Assembly (NCBI RefSeq): GCF_900103715.1 | Contig: NZ_FNHL01000004.1 | Span: 186,001-250,000, forward strand | DNA length: 64,000 nt | Direction of reading: 5' to 3' | Source of the DNA: Halogranum gelatinilyticum | Lineage (GTDB): Archaea > Halobacteriota > Halobacteria > Halobacteriales > Haloferacaceae | Shown: in pieces, positions 42,401-51,088 of the stretch | Position numbering within the stretch: position 1 is the first letter of the stretch | Layout: the number at the start of each line of letters is the position of its first letter | Made by a program: the position numbers and the translations under genes | The notes under the pieces: generated by a model | What the model saw: only the letters and a program-made list of their open reading frames with translations | Told to the model about the DNA's origin: nothing | Databases searched by the model: none

Positions 42401-42547
42401 GAAGACGAGCGAGTCGGCGGGGGCGTCACCGGCGAGCGCAGGAACCAGCGAGGCCGCGAGGACGAGCGCGACGACGCACGAACAGACGAGGGCGATCCGC
42501 CCGTACTCGCGGCCGCCGACGTCGGAGAAGGGGTTCCTGTCTGCCAT
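39479..42547 (-). CDS. Membrane-anchored transglutaminase-like protein with DUF4129 (TgpA-type)
   Basis: The 1022-residue protein has one N-terminal membrane helix (about 14-37), an extracellular beta domain, a transglutaminase core with Cys in AGYCEYFATTMTAML, His in NAHAWVEVYF and Asp in VRFDPTPGSERL, a Ser/Gly/Asp-rich linker of about 120 residues, several Ig/carboxypeptidase-like repeats with T-V-x-T-x-L-P patterns (about 510-740), a second membrane helix (about 760-780) and a C-terminal DUF4129-like cytoplasmic domain. It is a probable surface cross-linker or peptidase. Unlike bacterial TgpA, which has five or six N-terminal helices, it has one. It is the first gene of the four-gene operon. 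Confidence 0.88.
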   Translation of the reverse strand: MADRNPFSDVGGREYGRIALVCSCVVALVLAASLVPALAGDAPADSLVFVEGEGSGSDGVGSLDGAHRPQLGALNAANRTDVGGSLADDNGSLRSLSPEVHFTVRSTSAGYWRTGSYDRYTGSGWEQTGAVRPTDGRVDVAGLGDREVQYEVRLNRSATSLPTVWIPQRVDAGDADLLVTDGGAVRADEPVPAGTTYTGTSVRPPSDPDVLRTSGRDYPAAVETRYTRLPDSTPERLTTFTDELTAGARSPYEEAVRIERWLEANKTYSLDASHDGGDVADQFVFEMDAGYCEYFATTMTAMLRSQGVPARYVVGYSTGQATGENAYTVRGMNAHAWVEVYFADVGWVRFDPTPGSERLNAEQQAFEAAGESGSYDGVEEGSPGETFSANDSASGDESTNPPDGAENGTQNGTGTGSAADGTSGSGSEPTAGTPSGGGSAGDGDESESGSESSQSDGESDGDSSSENSVDDDADPSSGYAIDLNTTPVPGASVAVTVTNDGDPAERVEVFFNDASVGRTDANGTVVATVPYTENLTVSIGAADVERRAAVGSVPGVGILDDDRRFALSSDTTVVLQQDAAANESNTSRSYRLETNATLSVTGERVTGNDVLVTASVSGFPVRDAALTLDGEQVARTNRTGRARVTLPTQPGNVTLAVSRGAVSGRETLSLAELGVRVEPSLPLALPLQPVTVRATLGDRPAAGVNATVAGESVGRTDVDGTLRTDLPLADSAAITVQQYGQTARTGVSGLYLNALLVGLPPLALLAGVVVSAARRGVTARSVLRTLGFLVTRLVRHVLALLVGLAEAVDRLLRRTAVALRRALLALRSLVARRRSLSELLAALRAWLHASLTAARSQATAATRGFVSRGRAVAGDETEQVDTAYRTVREAWTRLLALVSLRDVRTKTPGEIRTHAVDVDGLPAPDVDTLVDVFQSVEYGGREPSDRLAHVEDALDGIERAVERREAAANGAGNAPDDGASAEDGAGGAGGAADAADATDTANESDESDESDDTGGDSPEVRA

Positions 42548-42781
42548 CGATTGATATGTACGGGATACTGTCACCGTGGAACAAATACTCTCGGTTCGGG
42601 GTGGTGGCCGTCGCCCGACCCGCGCGCACAGCGTCGGCAGCCTGTCGAGCACAGTTGTCAAGAGCAGAAACTGATGTTCGTCTACTTCTACCGCAATTAG
42701 CTAGCGATTGTTTACAGTAAGTCGCGCCTACCAACCGGTAAGCAGGCACTGATTCGTCCTTTCGAGGAACAAACGCCAACA

Positions 42782-42790
42782 AACTTATTA
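42782..42790 (+). promoter_or_regulatory. TATA box for the DUF7501-like gene
   Basis: AACTTATTA is centred 30 nt before the ATG at 42816, implying little or no leader. Confidence 0.5.
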
Positions 42791-42815
42791 GCCCCGGCTA
42801 CAATCGGAAACCTGT

Positions 42816-43004
42816 ATGAGCGCGAGAACAGCTACCACACGGAACTGGGACACACCCGATGCCTGTCCGTTCTGTGGCGGGCATCTGACAGACGGCGGCG
42901 CGGGGTTCATCGACCACATCGACGACAATCCGTCGTGTGCCGAGGAGTTCCACGACTGGCGGTCGATGGTCGCCTCCGACATGAGCGGCGAGTGGGGTGG
43001 ATAG
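42816..43004 (+). CDS. Small zinc-finger protein (DUF7501-like, 62 aa)
   Basis: The 62-residue product has CPFCGGHL near residue 17 and, further on, FIDHIDDNPSCAEEFHDW, so two Cys, one His and one further Cys could bind zinc. The closing SDMSGEWGG matches a haloarchaeal family known to me as DUF7501. It has its own TATA box and is divergent from the TgpA-like operon. The function is unknown. Confidence 0.75.
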   Translation: MSARTATTRNWDTPDACPFCGGHLTDGGAGFIDHIDDNPSCAEEFHDWRSMVASDMSGEWGG

Positions 43005-43091
43005 CCGAGACGTGAACACAGCCCGACCGTCCCAAACCTCGATGTCACGGCCCGCGTCGGCCACAACGACGCACACCTTCTGTGAGTCCTT

Positions 43092-43859
43092 CTACTCGGT
43101 CAAGCCGTAGCCACGCTTGAACAGCGCGACGTTCACCAGCGCGACGGCCGCGGTGAGTGCCGTCAAGACGGCGAGCGAGAGGTTCGGGTCGACCTCCGAC
43201 GCGCCGAGGAAGCCGTAGCGAATCCCGTTGACCATGTAGACCATCGGGTTCAAGAGTGACAGCGTCTCCAGCAGCGGCGGCAGCTCCTCGATGGAGTAGA
43301 AGACGCCGCCGAAGAAGACCAGCGGTCGGAGAATGAACTGGTTCATCATCGTCAGGTCGTCCCAGTCGTCGGCCCAGAGACCGCCGATGATGCCGATACT
43401 GGAGAACAGCAGCGTGATGACGAGCGCGAACGCGACGAGGTAGAGCGGTCGCGTGATGCCGACCGGTGTGAACACCGCGCCGACGATGGAGATGAGGACG
43501 CCGACGATGAGGCCACGAGACGCGCCGGCGATGGTGTACGAGGAGACCATCTCCGTATAGGACAGCGGCGAGGTCAGCGGCTCGTGGATGTAGTCGTTCC
43601 ATCTACCGTGGAAGATACTGAACGAGGCGTTCTCGAAGGCGTTGGAGATGGCACCGAGGACGACAAGCCCGGGGAGGATAAAGAGGATGTACGGGATGCC
43701 CTGAATCTCGTTGATGCGCTGGCCGAGGATGACCCCGAACACCGAGAAGTAGAGGATGTTCGTGATGAGCGGCGGCGCGAAGGTGTTCTTCGGCCGGCGG
43801 AGGAACCGCTGGATCTCCCGCTTCGTCAGCGTCGTGAAGCCGGTCGGCAGCAGGCTCAT
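43092..43859 (-). CDS. ABC-2 type transporter permease
   Basis: The 255-residue protein has six membrane helices in the ABC-2 layout: FLRRPKNTFAPPLITNILYF at the N-terminal membrane entry, NAFENASFSIFHGRWNDYIHEPLTSPLSY with the amphipathic loop, and the closing LNPMVYMVNGIRYGFLG motif of exporters of the DrrB/NodJ type. It pairs with the ATPase encoded directly upstream (4-nt overlap). The exported compound is unknown; drug, lipid or polysaccharide export are possible. Confidence 0.92.
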   Translation of the reverse strand: MSLLPTGFTTLTKREIQRFLRRPKNTFAPPLITNILYFSVFGVILGQRINEIQGIPYILFILPGLVVLGAISNAFENASFSIFHGRWNDYIHEPLTSPLSYTEMVSSYTIAGASRGLIVGVLISIVGAVFTPVGITRPLYLVAFALVITLLFSSIGIIGGLWADDWDDLTMMNQFILRPLVFFGGVFYSIEELPPLLETLSLLNPMVYMVNGIRYGFLGASEVDPNLSLAVLTALTAAVALVNVALFKRGYGLTE

Positions 43860-44803
43860 TGGCCACCTCCGATGTTCGCGGACTGCCCCTCGGTCAGCTC
43901 GACGAACACCTCTTCGAGCGAGGTCCGCGAGATGTCGAGGTCGACGATTTCGTGGCCCGCACGGTCGAGTTCGCGGAGGATGTCCGGCGCGACGACGCCA
44001 CCCTGGCGGGCGGTGACGACGAGCCGACCGTCGACGAGTTCGACGTCGTCGATGTGGCCGTTGCCGGCGGTGAGGTCGGGGCGTGCCGAGAGCGGCTCGC
44101 GGAACTGGATGGTGATCTTGTCGGCACCGCGGTCCATCAGCTCCTCGGGGCTGGCGACGTCGACGACGCGGCCCGAGTCGAGGATGGCGACCTCGTCGCA
44201 GAGGCGTTCGGCCTCCTCGATGTAGTGGGTCGTGAGCAGAATCGTGGTGCCGTTGTCGTTGAGTTCGGTGATGAGCTTCCAGAGGTCACGGCGGAGCTGG
44301 ACGTCGACCCCGGCGGTCGGCTCGTCGAGGATGAGCAGGTCGGGTTCGGTGATGAGTGCTCGGGCGAGCATGAACCGGCGTTTCATCCCGCCGGAGAGCC
44401 AGTCGAAGCGGGTGTCGCGCTTCTCGTAGATACCGACGCGCTTGAGCACGTCGTCGGCGCGTTCGCGGGCCTCGGCGGTCGGAATCCCGTGGTAGCCCGC
44501 CTTGTGCTCCAGTACCTCTTTGATGGGGAAGAAGCGGTCGACGTTGAACTCCTGGGGGGCGAGCCCGATGGCGTCGCGCGCCTCGCGGTAGTCGGTCTCG
44601 ACGTCGTAGCCGAAGACCTGCGCGTCGCCGCCGGTCTTGCGGACCAGCCCGACGAGGATGTTGATGAACGTCGTCTTGCCCGCGCCGTTGGGACCGAGAA
44701 GACCGAAGAAAGAACCCTCGGGGACGGTCAGCGACAGGCCGTCGAGCGCCTGGACGTTGCCGTACTGTTTGCGGAGATCTGTGACGTCTATCGCGGCAGT
44801 CAT
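43856..44803 (-). CDS. ABC-2 type transporter ATP-binding protein
   Basis: The 315-residue protein has Walker A GPNGAGKTT near residue 38, Q-loop in LAPQEFNVD, signature LSGGMKRR, Walker B LLILDEPTAGVD and the switch His in LLTTHYIEEAE. The C-terminal extension (about 225-310) is the DrrA-type domain. Its stop overlaps the permease start. Together they form one exporter. Confidence 0.94.
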   Translation of the reverse strand: MTAAIDVTDLRKQYGNVQALDGLSLTVPEGSFFGLLGPNGAGKTTFINILVGLVRKTGGDAQVFGYDVETDYREARDAIGLAPQEFNVDRFFPIKEVLEHKAGYHGIPTAEARERADDVLKRVGIYEKRDTRFDWLSGGMKRRFMLARALITEPDLLILDEPTAGVDVQLRRDLWKLITELNDNGTTILLTTHYIEEAERLCDEVAILDSGRVVDVASPEELMDRGADKITIQFREPLSARPDLTAGNGHIDDVELVDGRLVVTARQGGVVAPDILRELDRAGHEIVDLDISRTSLEEVFVELTEGQSANIGGGQ

Positions 44804-44928
44804 TCGTCTGAACGTGGACGGGACAGCGGTTTAAGGGGAGTGAACGGGGAAGCCATAGACAGCCACCCACATACCGGCAACGGTGGCCGCGAGCCGGCGG
44901 CCGGACGCCACCGACGCAGGTCGGTGCG

Positions 44929-45936
44929 TCACTCGCCGGTGCGGGAGACCAGCCGTCTGAGCGACGCCATCGCCGCGCGAGTGGCGAGACCGTCGGCCTG
45001 CCGGGTCGCGGTCGCCAGCCCGTCGGTGACGACGCCGAAGGCGGGCGCGGCGGGGTCGGCGGCGGCGTAGAGTCGCGTATCGAAGGCGTCGACGTCGTCG
45101 GCGACGTCCGCCGCCCGCGCTCGGACGTCGTGGGCGACGCTCGGGTCGTCGCCGTCGAACAGCACCTCGACGGCGTCTTCGACCAGCGAGCGGATCCGGT
45201 GGACCAGCGTCTTCGTCGTCTCGGTCCACTCCTCGGGCGCGTCGACGTCCCGCTGGACGGGTTCGGTGAGCGACTCGGCCGCCGCGGCAATCGACCCGAG
45301 CTGGTCGGCGGCGACGTGATAGTCGACCAACGTCGAGCGCGTCAGGCCGAGTTCGTCCAGCGTCTCGTGGTCTCGGAGCGTCCGTTCGAAGTAGCGTCCG
45401 ACGACGGCCGCCCGGCGGTCGGCGTCCTCGCTGCGGTCGGCGACGTGGCGCGCGAGGTCTCGGTCGTCGGCCGTCAGTGCCGAGACGGCGTCGCCGAGCG
45501 TCGAGAGCGCGACGTACTGCAGTTGGACGACAGAGCGGTCGATGGAGACCTCGCTCGTCGCGAGCAGACAGCCGAGCGTGACGCGGCCCTCGTTCTCGTC
45601 GACGACTTCGAAGCCGGAGAGTCCGTTCACCGCGCGGGAGACCGCCCGACGCGGCTCGTCGTCGAAGCCGTCGGTGGCGACGAGCGCGACTCGGTCGTAG
45701 CCGAGCCGGTAACAGGCCTCGACGGTCCGGCGGACGGTGTCGGACGACGCGCCGGTGAGGTCGACCGTCGGCGTCCCCTCGTGGCGGTCGCCCGTGCCGA
45801 TGACGAGCGAGCCGTCGTCGTGCGGACGGAGCGCGAGCTGCATCCCGGGTTCGATGCCGTGTTCGCAGGCCCATCCCTTCGGGAGCGAGATGGTGAACGT
45901 CGAGCTGCCGGTCTGTTGGACCTTGCGACGCTCCAT
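44929..45936 (-). CDS. AbrB-PhoU fusion phosphate signalling regulator
   Basis: The 335-residue protein has an N-terminal SpoVT/AbrB swapped-hairpin DNA-binding domain (residues 1-50, MERRKVQQTGSSTFTISLPK, HGIEPGMQLALR) and C-terminal PhoU-like helical bundles (about 110-325, with repeated D/E patterns). In haloarchaea such fusions sit at the end of pst operons and are thought to regulate phosphate uptake. The start follows pstB by 5 nt. The longer frame upstream is antisense-like and was not used. Confidence 0.9.
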   Translation of the reverse strand: MERRKVQQTGSSTFTISLPKGWACEHGIEPGMQLALRPHDDGSLVIGTGDRHEGTPTVDLTGASSDTVRRTVEACYRLGYDRVALVATDGFDDEPRRAVSRAVNGLSGFEVVDENEGRVTLGCLLATSEVSIDRSVVQLQYVALSTLGDAVSALTADDRDLARHVADRSEDADRRAAVVGRYFERTLRDHETLDELGLTRSTLVDYHVAADQLGSIAAAAESLTEPVQRDVDAPEEWTETTKTLVHRIRSLVEDAVEVLFDGDDPSVAHDVRARAADVADDVDAFDTRLYAAADPAAPAFGVVTDGLATATRQADGLATRAAMASLRRLVSRTGE

Positions 45937-45941
45937 TGCGG

Positions 45942-46865
45942 TCACCCGAACTTCCCGGAGATGTAGTCTTCGACGCGCTGACTCTGCGGTTCCTCGAACA
46001 CCTGGTCGGTCGCCCCGTACTCGACGAGTTCGCCGCCCGTGAGGAAGACGGCCGTCTGGTCGGAGATGCGGGCGGCCTGCTGCATGTTGTGCGTGACGAT
46101 GACGACCGTGTAGTCCTGTGAGAGGTCGTCGATGAGGTCCTCGATCTTCGAGGTGGCGATGGGGTCGAGCGCCGAGGCGGGCTCGTCCATCAGGATGACG
46201 TCCGGGTCGACCGAGAGACAGCGGGCGATACAGAGCCGCTGTTGCTGGCCGCCCGAGAGACCGAGCGCGTTGTCGTCGAGTCGGTCCCGCACCTCGTCCC
46301 AGAGTGCGGCGTCGCGGAGGCAGGTCTCCACGAGTTCGTCCCGCTCGTCCTCGTTGGACCGGCCGAGGAGTCTGGCGAGCAGCCCCGTCTCGATGTCGCC
46401 GTGCTTGCTCGGCCCGTAGGCGATGTTCTCCCGGATCGACTTCGGGAAGGGATTCGGCGACTGAAACACCATGCCGACGCGCTTGCGGAGTTCGACGAGG
46501 TTGACGCCGTCCTGGTAGATCTCCTCGCCGTCGAGTGCGACCGACCCGTCGATACGGGCGGTCTTCACCCGGTCGTTCATCCGGTTGAGACAGCGCAGGA
46601 AGGTGGACTTCCCACAGCCCGACGGCCCGATGAGCGCGGTGACGCTGTTTTCGGGGATGTCCATCGAGACGTTCTTGAGCGCGTGGTCGTCGCCGTAGTA
46701 GACGTCCAGATCCTCGACAGCGAGCTTCGCGTCGCCGTCGAACTCGTAGTTGCGCCACTCTTCGCGGACGCGCTCGTCGCTCTCGCCGCTGACCGTCTGC
46801 GGCTGCTGTACCGTCTTCGTCGGGTCGTTCTCCGTTGTCTTCGGTTTCTGGTTGGTTTCGCTCAT
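45942..46865 (-). CDS. pstB: Phosphate ABC transporter ATP-binding protein PstB
   Basis: The 307-residue protein carries [19 protein letters not shown] (Walker A), [18 protein letters not shown] (Q loop, PstB-specific), [15 protein letters not shown] and [14 protein letters not shown] (Walker B) and the switch His in [15 protein letters not shown]. It powers phosphate import with PstA, PstC and PstS. The first 45 residues are an acidic, Gln/Thr-rich extension absent from bacterial PstB. The ATG overlaps the pstA stop by 4 nt. Confidence 0.97.
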   Translation of the reverse strand: MSETNQKPKTTENDPTKTVQQPQTVSGESDERVREEWRNYEFDGDAKLAVEDLDVYYGDDHALKNVSMDIPENSVTALIGPSGCGKSTFLRCLNRMNDRVKTARIDGSVALDGEEIYQDGVNLVELRKRVGMVFQSPNPFPKSIRENIAYGPSKHGDIETGLLARLLGRSNEDERDELVETCLRDAALWDEVRDRLDDNALGLSGGQQQRLCIARCLSVDPDVILMDEPASALDPIATSKIEDLIDDLSQDYTVVIVTHNMQQAARISDQTAVFLTGGELVEYGATDQVFEEPQSQRVEDYISGKFG

Positions 46866-48490
46866 TGGTTGAGTTTCCTCCTGAAGTAGTATCGCGCGCC
46901 GATGCCGACCGCGTAGAACGAGAGGACGACGACGAGCAACACGAGTGCCGTCGCCCACTTGAACTCGTCAGGGTTGGCGATGTTGCCGGACGCACCGACA
47001 CCAGCCGTGATGAGTGCGTAGAGCTGGTAGGGTAACGCCGAGGTCGCTTCGAGTAAGACCGGGTTCGCCACGAAGGGGGGGCTGCCGGTGAACTGGAAGC
47101 CGCCGACGACGTCGGCGGTCTGATTCCCGGGAACGAAGACCCCACCGGCCATCACCAGCAGAATCGGGGCGGTCTCGCCGGCGATGCGGCCGACGCCGAG
47201 GATGATGCCCGTGACGACGCCGGGGAGTGCCGCGGGGAGCACGACGCTCCGGATGGTCTGCCACTTCGAGACGCCGAGCGCGGCACTCGCATCCCGGTAC
47301 TCGTCGGGGACGGCGAGCATCGCCTCCCGACTCGTGATGACCACGAGCGGCAGGAGCATGAAGCCGAGCGTGATCATCCCCGAGAGCAGCGACTTCCCGT
47401 TGCCGAACCGCGGGATGAGGAACGCGAAGCCGAACAGCCCGAAGACGATGCTGGGGGTGCTCCACAGCCCGTTCGTCGCCACCTCGACGACCTGCGTGAA
47501 CCGGCCGCGTTCGGCGTACTCCGTCAGGAAGACGGCCGCACCGATGCCGAGCGGGACGGCGAACAGGACCGCGCCGACGACGAGCCAGATTGTCCCGACG
47601 ATGGCGGGCAGGACCCCGTTGAACTCGTTCGTCAGCCCGACGCCGTTCATGACGAACGGCAGATAGACGGGCCACGTGAACGACAGCTGCTGGCCGAAGA
47701 GGACGACCGTCGATTCCGGGCCGACACCGGGACCGACCGCGAAGCCGCCGACCAGCCCCGGCAGTCCCTTCACGATAGTGAACGCGAGCAGGACGAAGAG
47801 GACGCCGACGATGGAGATGGCGTTCAGATACACGAGCAGGTACGCGCCCGTGTGTCGGCCACGGGCACCGAACCCGCCGTACGCCTTCGCCGCCGCCCAC
47901 CCCGAGAGGAGCGCGCAGAACAGCGTCAGGACGGGCACGGCGAACTCGGCGGTGAACGACGCGCTCTGCTCGAAGCCGAGGTTCCAGACCCACGAGGGAC
48001 CGATGGTGTCGGTGAGGAAGACGAGACCCGCGAACGCGGTGAGGGTGCCCGCCGGAAGCGTCGAGCCGATGTCCTCACGGGTGACTGTCGCCACGAGGAA
48101 CGCGGCCACCCCTAAGACGAGAGCCGACAACACCCAGCCGACCGTCCCGAGACCGAGCGTCTGCGAGGCGACGAGGGCACCGATGGTGAACCACAGCAGG
48201 CCGAAGGCGACGCCCGCGACCAGCCCGGCGGTGGGCAGCGGTTCCGTCTCGACCGCGCCCAGGCGCGAGCCGACGCCGAAGACGACGACGGCCCCGCCAA
48301 GGAGGAGGAGCAGTCCGCCGAGCAGCGAGACGACAGGGATGCCCGCGATGGGGTCGGTGAGCGTGAGCACTTCGAACAGCGCGGCGAGCGAGACGGCGAA
48401 CAGTAGTGCGGCGAGCGCGACTGCACCCGCGGCGACGAGACCCGTCGTGGAGTTCTCCTCGCGGACGAGCCTCCCGGTCGACGTCGCCAT
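46862..48490 (-). CDS. pstA: Phosphate ABC transporter permease PstA (long form)
   Basis: The C-terminal 290 residues form the standard PstA permease: [35 protein letters not shown], then the EAA-like motif [24 protein letters not shown] region and [12 protein letters not shown]. The first roughly 250 residues are an extension with about six additional membrane helices, so the protein has 542 rather than about 290 residues. It overlaps pstB by 4 nt and touches pstC. Confidence 0.95.
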   Translation of the reverse strand: MATSTGRLVREENSTTGLVAAGAVALAALLFAVSLAALFEVLTLTDPIAGIPVVSLLGGLLLLLGGAVVVFGVGSRLGAVETEPLPTAGLVAGVAFGLLWFTIGALVASQTLGLGTVGWVLSALVLGVAAFLVATVTREDIGSTLPAGTLTAFAGLVFLTDTIGPSWVWNLGFEQSASFTAEFAVPVLTLFCALLSGWAAAKAYGGFGARGRHTGAYLLVYLNAISIVGVLFVLLAFTIVKGLPGLVGGFAVGPGVGPESTVVLFGQQLSFTWPVYLPFVMNGVGLTNEFNGVLPAIVGTIWLVVGAVLFAVPLGIGAAVFLTEYAERGRFTQVVEVATNGLWSTPSIVFGLFGFAFLIPRFGNGKSLLSGMITLGFMLLPLVVITSREAMLAVPDEYRDASAALGVSKWQTIRSVVLPAALPGVVTGIILGVGRIAGETAPILLVMAGGVFVPGNQTADVVGGFQFTGSPPFVANPVLLEATSALPYQLYALITAGVGASGNIANPDEFKWATALVLLVVVLSFYAVGIGARYYFRRKLNQ

Positions 48491-49620
48491 CAGTGCTCAC
48501 CTCCCAGTTTGCTCCGCATCCGCGCCTCGATATACTGTGAGCCGACCGAGAGGAAGAGGACCGTCACGAACAGGATGACACCGGCGGCGAACAGCGCGCT
48601 GAGCTGCAGGCCGTCCGCCTCCCCGTAGTTCCGCGCGATGAGCGACGTGAGCGTCTCCTGCCCGTAGAAGGCGTTGTACAGCGGTTCGGTGAGCCGGGGG
48701 ACCCCCCGGAGCATCACCGTCGCCGCCATCGTCTCGCCGATGGCGCGGCCGACGCCGAGGAGCACGGCGGCGGAGACACCCGAGAACGCGGCCGGAAGGG
48801 TGATCGACGTCATCGTCTGCCAGTCGGTCGTCCCCATCGCGAGCGAGCCGCTTTTCATCGACTCGGGCACGCTCGACAGGGCGTCCTCGGCGACGGAGAC
48901 GACCGTCGGCAACGCCATCAGGCCGACGACGATGCCGACGAACAGATACGTCCCCTGTCCGAGGATGTCGAACTGGTCGGAAGCCCACGGACTGAGGATG
49001 GTAAAGCCGATGAAGCCGTAGACGATCGACGGGATCCCGGCGAGAATCTCGACGCCCGGCTTGACCAGCTCACGGACCGTCGCGGGCGCGATCTCCGAGA
49101 GGAAGAGCGCGGCCGAGACGCCGAGCGGTGCGGCGACGGCGGTCGCGATGAGCGTCACCATCACCGTCCCGTGGATCATCGGGACCATCGAGTAGCGCAC
49201 GGGCGAGGAGACGGCGTTCCACCGCGTCTCGACGAACATCCGGACGGCCGGAAGCTCGATGCCGAGCACCGTGACACTCTCGTACTGGAAGACCGGCACC
49301 GCCTCGATGAAGATGAAGACAGTGATCAGGAGGAGGATCAGGATCGTCGACACAGTCATCGAGAGGGCGAGTATCTTCGCGGTCAGTTCCTGATGCCGGA
49401 GCCAGCCGTATCCCGCAGTGACGACGAAGAGTGCGAACGGAAGCACCGTGTACGACGAGACGGTGAGGAAGCCGAGGAACGCGGCCAGCAGTGCCACGGA
49501 CATGACGGTGCCGACGACGAGCGCGGCGGGGTCCTCGTCGTCGACGACGTCTCGGGCACGGCCGACGAGTCGCTGGACGGGGTCAGACTCCGTATCGGTT
49601 TGGTTTGTAGACTGAACCAT
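48490..49620 (-). CDS. pstC: Phosphate ABC transporter permease PstC
   Basis: The 376-residue protein has the PstC permease core with ALFLSEIAPATVRELVKPGVEILAGIPSIVYGFIGF (position near 175-210) and the cytoplasmic EAA loop ALSSVPESMKSGSLAMGTTDWQ, then VGRAIGETMAATVML. About 90 N-terminal residues (acidic start, two helices) are added compared with short bacterial forms. Stop and pstA start overlap by 1 nt. It follows pstS in the operon. Confidence 0.95.
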   Translation of the reverse strand: MVQSTNQTDTESDPVQRLVGRARDVVDDEDPAALVVGTVMSVALLAAFLGFLTVSSYTVLPFALFVVTAGYGWLRHQELTAKILALSMTVSTILILLLITVFIFIEAVPVFQYESVTVLGIELPAVRMFVETRWNAVSSPVRYSMVPMIHGTVMVTLIATAVAAPLGVSAALFLSEIAPATVRELVKPGVEILAGIPSIVYGFIGFTILSPWASDQFDILGQGTYLFVGIVVGLMALPTVVSVAEDALSSVPESMKSGSLAMGTTDWQTMTSITLPAAFSGVSAAVLLGVGRAIGETMAATVMLRGVPRLTEPLYNAFYGQETLTSLIARNYGEADGLQLSALFAAGVILFVTVLFLSVGSQYIEARMRSKLGGEH

Positions 49621-49708
49621 TTGTTGCGTTGTATGAGTAGTGTGAACGTGTCGAAAGAGTGGATCTGGTTGGAAGACGGAACAGCGTGCGAGACGGCAGG
49701 CTCTCCGA

Positions 49709-50899
49709 TTAGACCTGGTCCGGCAGCTTCGCGGACTCGCTCTCGATGTCGGACGTCGGCAGCGGGATGTAGTTGTTGTCCTCGACGAAGACCTTCTGAC
49801 CGAAGTCGGTCAGGAACATGTTCATGAACGCGGCCTCGCGCATGTCCGTACCGTTCGGCGTGTCCTCCGTGATCTTCGTGTACTGGTGCAGGTCACGGTT
49901 GAGCGGATACGCCGAGTCGAAGATGGTGTTCTCGGCGTCGCGGTCGGGCTCGTACAGCGTGCCCTCGAAGTTGATGCCGATGGGGAGCACCGTGTCGCTC
50001 GTGAACGCGAGCGCCATGTAGGCGATGGCACCGTCGTTCTGCGAGACAGCCTGTGCGACCTGCTGGTTCTGGCCGAAGCGAGTGTCGACGCCCGGCATCG
50101 GGGCGTCGGCGTCACCGAGCATGTTGAGGCGGAACGCGGTGTCGGTTCCGGAGCCTTCCGCACGGCCGATCACGTAGATCTCCTGGTCCGGGCCGCCGAC
50201 TTCGCTCCAGTTGGTGATCTCGTCCTGGTAGATGCCGCGGACTTCCTCACCGGTGAGCTGCGTGACACCGTTGTTGTAGATGTCGGAGCTGACGACGACC
50301 GGCTGGCCGTCACGGCCGAGGACGTGGTCGACGACTTCCTCGTCGGCCTTCTCCTGGCTCCAGTCGAGTTCTGCCGTGATGGGACCCGAAGAGTTCCCGA
50401 TGTCGACGAGGCCGTCGACGACGGACTGACAGCCGGTACCCGAGTGGCTCAGACCGATGGAGGTCGCGAACGGCGGCGTCGCCTGCTCGCCCGTCGGCTC
50501 GAAGCCGTAGAGGCTCGCGAAGTAGTCGGCGAGGCGCATATCCGGCTGGCCGAGCGCCTCCCATCCGGGGACGGTGTTCCCCTCTTCCTCGTTGCTCCCC
50601 CAGTATTCGCCGTCCGAGTTCGGCGGGTTGGAGTTCCAGTAGGAGCTTCCTTTGTTGGCGATGGGGTAGACCGTCGAGGATCCCTCGGCCGTCAGCATCG
50701 ACGGTGCCTGCGAACCGGTCTCTTCTCCGGTCTCGGTCTGGCCGCTGCTTGCCTCGTTGTTGTTGTTACTTGCCTCGGTGTTCTCGCTGTCACCGCTGTT
50801 GCCGGAACAGCCCGCGAGGCCCGCAACCCCTGCCGCACCAGAGGCCACAAGGAATTTGCGACGCGAAACGCCCGTCGGGTTCTCCGAATCCTGCGTCAT
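49709..50899 (-). CDS. pstS: Phosphate-binding lipoprotein PstS
   Basis: The 396-residue protein has a Tat signal (SRRKFLVASGAAGVAGLAGC) whose Cys at residue 31 fits a haloarchaeal lipobox, then an acidic Asn/Glu/Ser linker and the PstS fold with TAEGSSTVYPIA near the N-terminus, GLSHSGTGCQSVVDGLVDIG, IGRAEGSGTDTAFRL and KVFVEDNNYIPL. It captures phosphate at the cell surface for PstCAB. The ATG at 50897-50899 is preferred to a TTG one codon earlier. TATA candidates lie on the minus strand at about 50920-50929 and 50933-50941; a phosphate-response site cannot be identified. Confidence 0.95.
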   Translation of the reverse strand: MTQDSENPTGVSRRKFLVASGAAGVAGLAGCSGNSGDSENTEASNNNNEASSGQTETGEETGSQAPSMLTAEGSSTVYPIANKGSSYWNSNPPNSDGEYWGSNEEEGNTVPGWEALGQPDMRLADYFASLYGFEPTGEQATPPFATSIGLSHSGTGCQSVVDGLVDIGNSSGPITAELDWSQEKADEEVVDHVLGRDGQPVVVSSDIYNNGVTQLTGEEVRGIYQDEITNWSEVGGPDQEIYVIGRAEGSGTDTAFRLNMLGDADAPMPGVDTRFGQNQQVAQAVSQNDGAIAYMALAFTSDTVLPIGINFEGTLYEPDRDAENTIFDSAYPLNRDLHQYTKITEDTPNGTDMREAAFMNMFLTDFGQKVFVEDNNYIPLPTSDIESESAKLPDQV

Positions 50900-51088
50900 C
50901 AACTGTGAGCACGCGATTTGCTATTAAACCCGTTTATAATACTGGTACTGACGGATTCGGTACGTCCGAGAGGGAACAGCATGAGACAGTCCACCACACG
51001 CACCGAGATGGAGGGATACCGAGTGCTACATATTTCACAGTATATACATGACGGAAGATATAACGAGTCGCCATCGCAAGCGGTGGCT

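Noticed and set aside
44929-47145. Fusion of the AbrB-PhoU protein with an upstream 400-codon frame
   Set aside because: The extra part is the out-of-frame reading of pstB and the pstA end; the AbrB domain begins exactly at MERRKVQQ.
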